Shown one piece after another: positions 60,188 through 64,000 of a stretch of DNA of 64,000 bases (positions within the stretch are counted from its first letter, which is position 1; each line of letters starts with the position of its first letter). The position numbers and the translations under genes were made by a program. The DNA is from Bacteroidia bacterium (GTDB lineage: Bacteria > Bacteroidota > Bacteroidia > Flavobacteriales > Flavobacteriaceae). The notes under the pieces are model-generated. The model did not search any database, was not told the origin of the DNA, and was given only the letters and a program-made list of their open reading frames with translations. The stretch is taken from the NCBI GenBank assembly GCA_030430535.1, contig JAUIKY010000013.1, forward strand, positions 1-64,000. The letters are read 5' to 3'.

Positions 60188-61645
60188 TTATTGTTTTAAC
60201 CAGTTATTGGAAAACTCACAATCCCTATACTTTCCGCTAATCTTTATGTAAGTATCCATTATTTTTTCTTTTTGCCACTTTTCAATTTCCCTGATTTTCT
60301 TTTCCTCAAGGGCCAGTTCCTTAATCTTTAAAAAGTCGCGGGCATAATCGGCCTCGTGCTCATCAATCCTATCGGTAACCATCAATATTTTGAAACTCAC
60401 CTTTCCGGTACGGTCTTCTTCTTTTTGCACCAAGCTCACTTCGCCATCCTTTAGATTTTGTATTTGGGCATAGAGTTCGGGGTCCATACGGGTCAGTTCA
60501 AAATTATAATCTTGCGTAGTCGGGTTGATCAACTGTCCGCCATCGGCTCGGGTTTCCTTTTCGTCACTAGCTTCTCGGGCGGCATCGGCAAACGAAATAT
60601 CGCCATTTACAATACGCTGTCTTATTTTTTCCAATCGTTCCTTGGCTTCTTTAATAGCTTCTTCCGATACCTTTGGCGTTAATAAAATGTGCGCAACATC
60701 GTATTCTTGTCCCCTAATTTTTTCCAACATAATAATGTGGTAACCGTAATCGGTTTTAAAAGGATCGGACACTTCGCCTTCCCGCAAAGCGAATGCCACT
60801 TGCCTAAATTCCTTTACCATTTTAGGCTGCTTGCGGTTTAAGGTATATTTGCCACCGCGGCTTGCCGAACCAGGGTCTTCGGAATACAAAATGGCTTTTG
60901 AACGGAAACTCGCTCCGTTTTCAACCACATCGGTTTTGAATTGCTTTAAGCGGTCGATAATTTTTTGCCTTTCCTCTTGCGAAACTTTAGGCTCTGCCAC
61001 AATTTGCGCCACTTTAAGCTCTGTTCCAAAAACGGGCCTTTCGTCTTTAGGGATATTGTTGAAAAAGGTACGTACCTCTTCAGGCGTAATTTCAATATCC
61101 TGAACAATTTTAGCCTGCATTTTTGAAGCCAATTGGTTGGCTTTATTGATTTCGAACATTTCGTTACGAAAGGTCTTTTCGTCTTCCATGTTGTAGAATT
61201 CCAAAAGGCGCTCCATAGAGCCGTTGGTCTGCTGCAAAAACTGCTGGATTTGATAATCGACACTTTGGCGGATTTCGGCATCCGAAACCGGAATACTATC
61301 CTGAATGGCATGGTGGGCATACAGTTTTTTTTCGAGCATGAGGCCGAACAACTGGCAATCTTCAACACCTTCAACTGAGCCTCCGGCAGCTTTTATTTGC
61401 TCGCGCTCCTTATCAACATCCGAATCCAGAACAATATAATCACCCACCACAGCGGCTACGCCATCTACTTTTTTTCCGGTTTGCACATTGGAAACCGACG
61501 CTTTGGTTTCGGCCACAGCCACCTCTTCCTCTTCTTCAATAATCTCTTGAGCAGCCAACATTTGGGTAGCCAACAGCGTTATTGCAATACAGGCAATATA
61601 TTTTATGTTATTTATAAATTTCAAATTGTTTGTTTTTAACAGCAT
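60188..61645 (-). CDS. SurA-like periplasmic peptidyl-prolyl isomerase, two parvulin domains
   Basis: A 485-residue exported chaperone/isomerase for outer-membrane proteins. After a signal peptide (IACIAITLLATQMLAAQ) and an acidic stretch comes the SurA N-terminal helical domain (about 55-190). Two parvulin-type PPIase domains follow: about 190-300 (ELKVAQIVAEP, GGKYTLNRKQ, KTDYGYHIIMLEK) and 300-420 (YDVAHILLTPK, ADGGQLINP). Its ATG (61645) overlaps the upstream gene by 38 bp; TTG at 61624 is an alternative that still keeps the signal peptide. Translation is likely coupled. Part of a three-gene PPIase run feeding moxR. Confidence 0.88.
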   Translation of the reverse strand: MLLKTNNLKFINNIKYIACIAITLLATQMLAAQEIIEEEEEVAVAETKASVSNVQTGKKVDGVAAVVGDYIVLDSDVDKEREQIKAAGGSVEGVEDCQLFGLMLEKKLYAHHAIQDSIPVSDAEIRQSVDYQIQQFLQQTNGSMERLLEFYNMEDEKTFRNEMFEINKANQLASKMQAKIVQDIEITPEEVRTFFNNIPKDERPVFGTELKVAQIVAEPKVSQEERQKIIDRLKQFKTDVVENGASFRSKAILYSEDPGSASRGGKYTLNRKQPKMVKEFRQVAFALREGEVSDPFKTDYGYHIIMLEKIRGQEYDVAHILLTPKVSEEAIKEAKERLEKIRQRIVNGDISFADAAREASDEKETRADGGQLINPTTQDYNFELTRMDPELYAQIQNLKDGEVSLVQKEEDRTGKVSFKILMVTDRIDEHEADYARDFLKIKELALEEKKIREIEKWQKEKIMDTYIKISGKYRDCEFSNNWLKQ

Positions 61646-62459
61646 CTTTCGTAATATCTTTTTCTAATTCCCTAATGAGGTCCAACTTCCTTTTGTTGAT
61701 GACTATCTGGTTTATGGTTGGCCTAACGTATTCCAACGGAGCGGTTTCGTTTCGCAACAGCACATCGTTAATTTGCATCAAATATACTCCTAATGAATCT
61801 TTGAGCTGTATAAAATTAGATTTTTTTAACAATTGCTCTTTATTTTCGGGAGTTACCGCCGGAATCTTTCGTATGGCTTGGCTGAGTTTTATCCAAACCG
61901 AATCTTTGAATGAATAGGATTTAAACTGAATGGACATGGAATCTAAAATACGCTTGTCCCTATCGTTATAGCGTTCGAAACGTTTTTTCACATCATCATA
62001 ATTGATCATGTTTTCATCAAGATTTACATATCTAAATTTGATGAGTTCTTCGTTCAATTTAAAAACGGCTTTGTTATTTTCATAATAACGCTCGGCCTCT
62101 TCATCGGATATTACGGTATCGATATTTCTTTTCACCAAAGCCTCCATATACGCTTTGGTGTACAAATCGTTTTTGTACTGTTCTACCAGCTTATTAAAAT
62201 TGTTCTGCTTTTCTTCACTGAGATTGAGTTTTGCGCCATCCATCAGCAATTGTTGGGTCGCCCAACGGTTAACGAAATTTTGCACCAATAGGGAGCTATC
62301 CTCTTTTGAAGCGCCTTCGGGCACGAGGTTTTTTATATCGTCTTCAAACAGATAAGTACCGTTAACGCGCGCCACAGGTTTGCGCTCGTCCGTTTTCTTT
62401 AAATATTCGCAAGAAAACAGCAAAACCAGCATCCCTATTATAAAAAAACTGCCCCGCAC
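61608..62459 (-). CDS. SurA-N-like lipoprotein lacking a PPIase domain
   Basis: A 283-residue predicted lipoprotein (MRGSFFIIGMLVLLFSC, Cys17). It has the SurA-like N-terminal helical chaperone region (VARVNGTYLFEDDIKNLVPEG, VNRWATQQLLMDGAKL) and long helices after it, but no parvulin motifs (no GGxLG or FGYHI), so it should act as a chaperone without isomerase activity. Start is GTG at 62459, directly abutting the upstream stop (TAGGTG). It overlaps the SurA-like gene downstream by 38 bp. Together with its two neighbours it probably forms a system for outer-membrane or T9SS substrate folding. Confidence 0.75.
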   Translation of the reverse strand: MRGSFFIIGMLVLLFSCEYLKKTDERKPVARVNGTYLFEDDIKNLVPEGASKEDSSLLVQNFVNRWATQQLLMDGAKLNLSEEKQNNFNKLVEQYKNDLYTKAYMEALVKRNIDTVISDEEAERYYENNKAVFKLNEELIKFRYVNLDENMINYDDVKKRFERYNDRDKRILDSMSIQFKSYSFKDSVWIKLSQAIRKIPAVTPENKEQLLKKSNFIQLKDSLGVYLMQINDVLLRNETAPLEYVRPTINQIVINKRKLDLIRELEKDITKDAVKNKQFEIYK

Positions 62460-64000
62460 CTATTTGTTGTTAAGTTGTTCCTTTACATTTGCAAGCACCT
62501 CTTGATTAACCTTTACAGGATACTTTTCGGCCAAATCGTTTAGCCATTTCTCTTCTTTGTAATTTTGATAATCGGCAATAACCAAACCTTTGGCATCCTC
62601 AAACGTTTTTTGACTTTCGGGCAACACCTCTTTAATTTTTACAATAACGTAAGCCCCATTATGTTTATGGATTTTCGAAATGCCCTTTTTTAACTCCAAC
62701 CCTTCGGGAAGTGCTTGGTGGTTGGCCTCCATCACTTCGGAAGTAAAAAGAACCTCAATGGCATCGTTACTGTTTACCAACGATTTGATGCGCTCAACGG
62801 CCATATCCTGCTTCAATAATTTAGCTACTTTCTTCAAGGTTTTTTGTTTGGAAGACGTTGCTACCACGGCATCAATCCGTTCTGGCGATACGTACTTGCT
62901 TTTATTAGCTTCATAGTATTCCTTTATGGCAATGGTATCGGTAGTTCCAGCATTCCAAATTGTGTTTTCCATCAATTCGAACAACAACAATCCGTCTCTG
63001 TATTCCTTAACAATATCGGCATATTCTTCATTTTCATTTTCAAGATTTTCCTCCTGATAATCTAACAATTGCTGCTCTAAAAAGGCTTCATACTTTTTAG
63101 CCACCAAAGTTTTAAAAGGCAGTTTTGGTGTGGTATTACGTTGTTGGTTTTCTAAGTAATTGGCAAAATCCTGATAGGTTAACTGCTTAGTTCCTATTTT
63201 TAAAAAAGGCTTTTCGCCATCAAGGTTTTCAGGCAATTTCCAATTTCTGCTGAAATAATCGTCGTTTAAAATAGAGACAAAATATTTTAAATCGGATGGC
63301 GGATTACCTATTTTGTATTTCGCTTTTAGTTTATCAATCAAAGCTTTGTCAATTAAATTTGAACGGCTATCTCGTTTTACCTTGTTTACCAATTCCGATT
63401 TTAAAACTTCAAATTCCGGCACAGGTTTTTTATTGATCAATTTTACAATGTGCCAACCGAAGTCGGTTTTAAAAGGTTCTGAAATATCGCCTTCGTTTTC
63501 CAGACCGAATGCTACATCCTCAAACTCCTTGGCACGCAATTGTCCGCTGGAAAATGGCGCCAGTTCACCGCCTTTTGGTGATGAATTTCTATCGTCTGAA
63601 AACTGTTTGGCCAACGATGCAAAATCTTCGCCCTGCTCTATTTTTTTATAAATATCTTGAATTCGGTCTTCTGGCTTTTCGGCCAACGAATCATTTGGTT
63701 TTTCAACCACCATAATATGGGCAACGGTCACTTCCCCTTTCGATGGGCGCTTATCCAACACATTAACAATATGGTAGCCAAAACGGGTACGGAATGGTTG
63801 CGAAATGTCGCCAACTGGCGTATTGAAAGCCTCATTTTCAAATTTATACACCATCCTAAACCCTGAGAAATACCCCAACTGCTCGCCAAAAACGGTTTGG
63901 CCGTTATGCACTTCGGCACGCACTTTTTCAAAGCCTTCCTTTAAGGCCCTGTCGCGCAGTTTCGTAATTTTATTGTAAGCCGCCAAAGTATCTTTTGGGC
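62460..64000 (-). CDS. PpiC/parvulin peptidyl-prolyl isomerase (5'-truncated by window edge)
   Basis: The visible 513 codons are the C-terminal part of a periplasmic peptidyl-prolyl isomerase. The frame is open to the window end, so start and signal peptide are outside. Seen: the back half of one parvulin domain (FGEQLGYFSGFRMV, FRTRFGYHIVNVLDK), a complete second one (VTVAHIMVVEKP, KGGELAPFSSGQL, KTDFGWHIVKLINKK), and a third, divergent helical region (NIWNAGTTDTIAIKEYYEANKSKY) resembling the non-catalytic SurA core. Directly followed by the SurA-N-like lipoprotein gene (TAGGTG). Role: folding of exported proteins. Confidence 0.85.
   Translation of the reverse strand, partial: PKDTLAAYNKITKLRDRALKEGFEKVRAEVHNGQTVFGEQLGYFSGFRMVYKFENEAFNTPVGDISQPFRTRFGYHIVNVLDKRPSKGEVTVAHIMVVEKPNDSLAEKPEDRIQDIYKKIEQGEDFASLAKQFSDDRNSSPKGGELAPFSSGQLRAKEFEDVAFGLENEGDISEPFKTDFGWHIVKLINKKPVPEFEVLKSELVNKVKRDSRSNLIDKALIDKLKAKYKIGNPPSDLKYFVSILNDDYFSRNWKLPENLDGEKPFLKIGTKQLTYQDFANYLENQQRNTTPKLPFKTLVAKKYEAFLEQQLLDYQEENLENENEEYADIVKEYRDGLLLFELMENTIWNAGTTDTIAIKEYYEANKSKYVSPERIDAVVATSSKQKTLKKVAKLLKQDMAVERIKSLVNSNDAIEVLFTSEVMEANHQALPEGLELKKGISKIHKHNGAYVIVKIKEVLPESQKTFEDAKGLVIADYQNYKEEKWLNDLAEKYPVKVNQEVLANVKEQLNNK

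Overview
The window is a piece of a chromosome from a member of the Bacteroidota, most likely a marine Flavobacteriaceae. Four things support this. Several genes have the promoter -7 signature TAnnTTTG, and Shine-Dalgarno sites are weak or absent. There are three secreted proteins with type IX secretion (T9SS) type B sorting domains. The DNA is AT-rich, and there is a compact hutHUI operon. No tRNA, rRNA, CRISPR array, prophage or intact insertion sequence was seen. The window is mostly core and housekeeping genes, and the unusual material is in short dispersed repeats, leaders and a few poorly known proteins.

Layout. 1-5.4 kb: a lipopolysaccharide or surface-glycan cluster (two GT2 and two GT4 glycosyltransferases and a Kdo-kinase-like protein) followed by a tsaC/sua5-type tRNA-modification gene. 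5.4-9.1 kb: a GxxExxY protein bracketed by copies of a 17-bp repeat, then cca, heme A synthase and a pRiA4b ORF-3-like protein. 9.3-12.2 kb: an uncharacterised protein with kinase-like motifs, and an ABC exporter pair. 12.2-22.9 kb: two tandem paralogous T9SS-secreted proteins and a 1633-residue repeat protein. 23-32.4 kb: uvrB with a TerB-like neighbour, a half-size DUF1456 protein, sucC, lysA, two SnoaL/NTF2-like exported proteins and a DUF1624 membrane protein.

32.4-38.2 kb: the histidine utilisation operon hutH-hutU-hutI, with a divergent LysR regulator sharing a 62-bp promoter region that contains a perfect palindrome. 38.2-45.1 kb: a DEAD-box RNA helicase behind a strongly structured leader, two carboxypeptidase-regulatory-like exported proteins, a VOC protein, trmH, a TPR protein and a sirtuin. 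45.2-50.7 kb: a probable exopolysaccharide group (tandem GH26-like protein, LTA-synthase/sulfatase-like membrane enzyme, glycosyltransferase). 50.8-58.9 kb: a heme-binding protein, purB and two different aconitases. 59.2-64 kb: moxR and a run of three SurA/PpiC-type periplasmic folding factors, the last cut by the window edge.

Most notable: hutU carries two in-frame insertions built from palindromic repeat DNA. The helicase leader can fold into several perfect hairpins. A 17-bp repeat brackets the GxxExxY gene and also appears to supply the start codon of two unrelated genes. The protein at 9271-10395 has motif spacing like that of protein or aminoglycoside kinases. All names come from reading the sequence without database searches.
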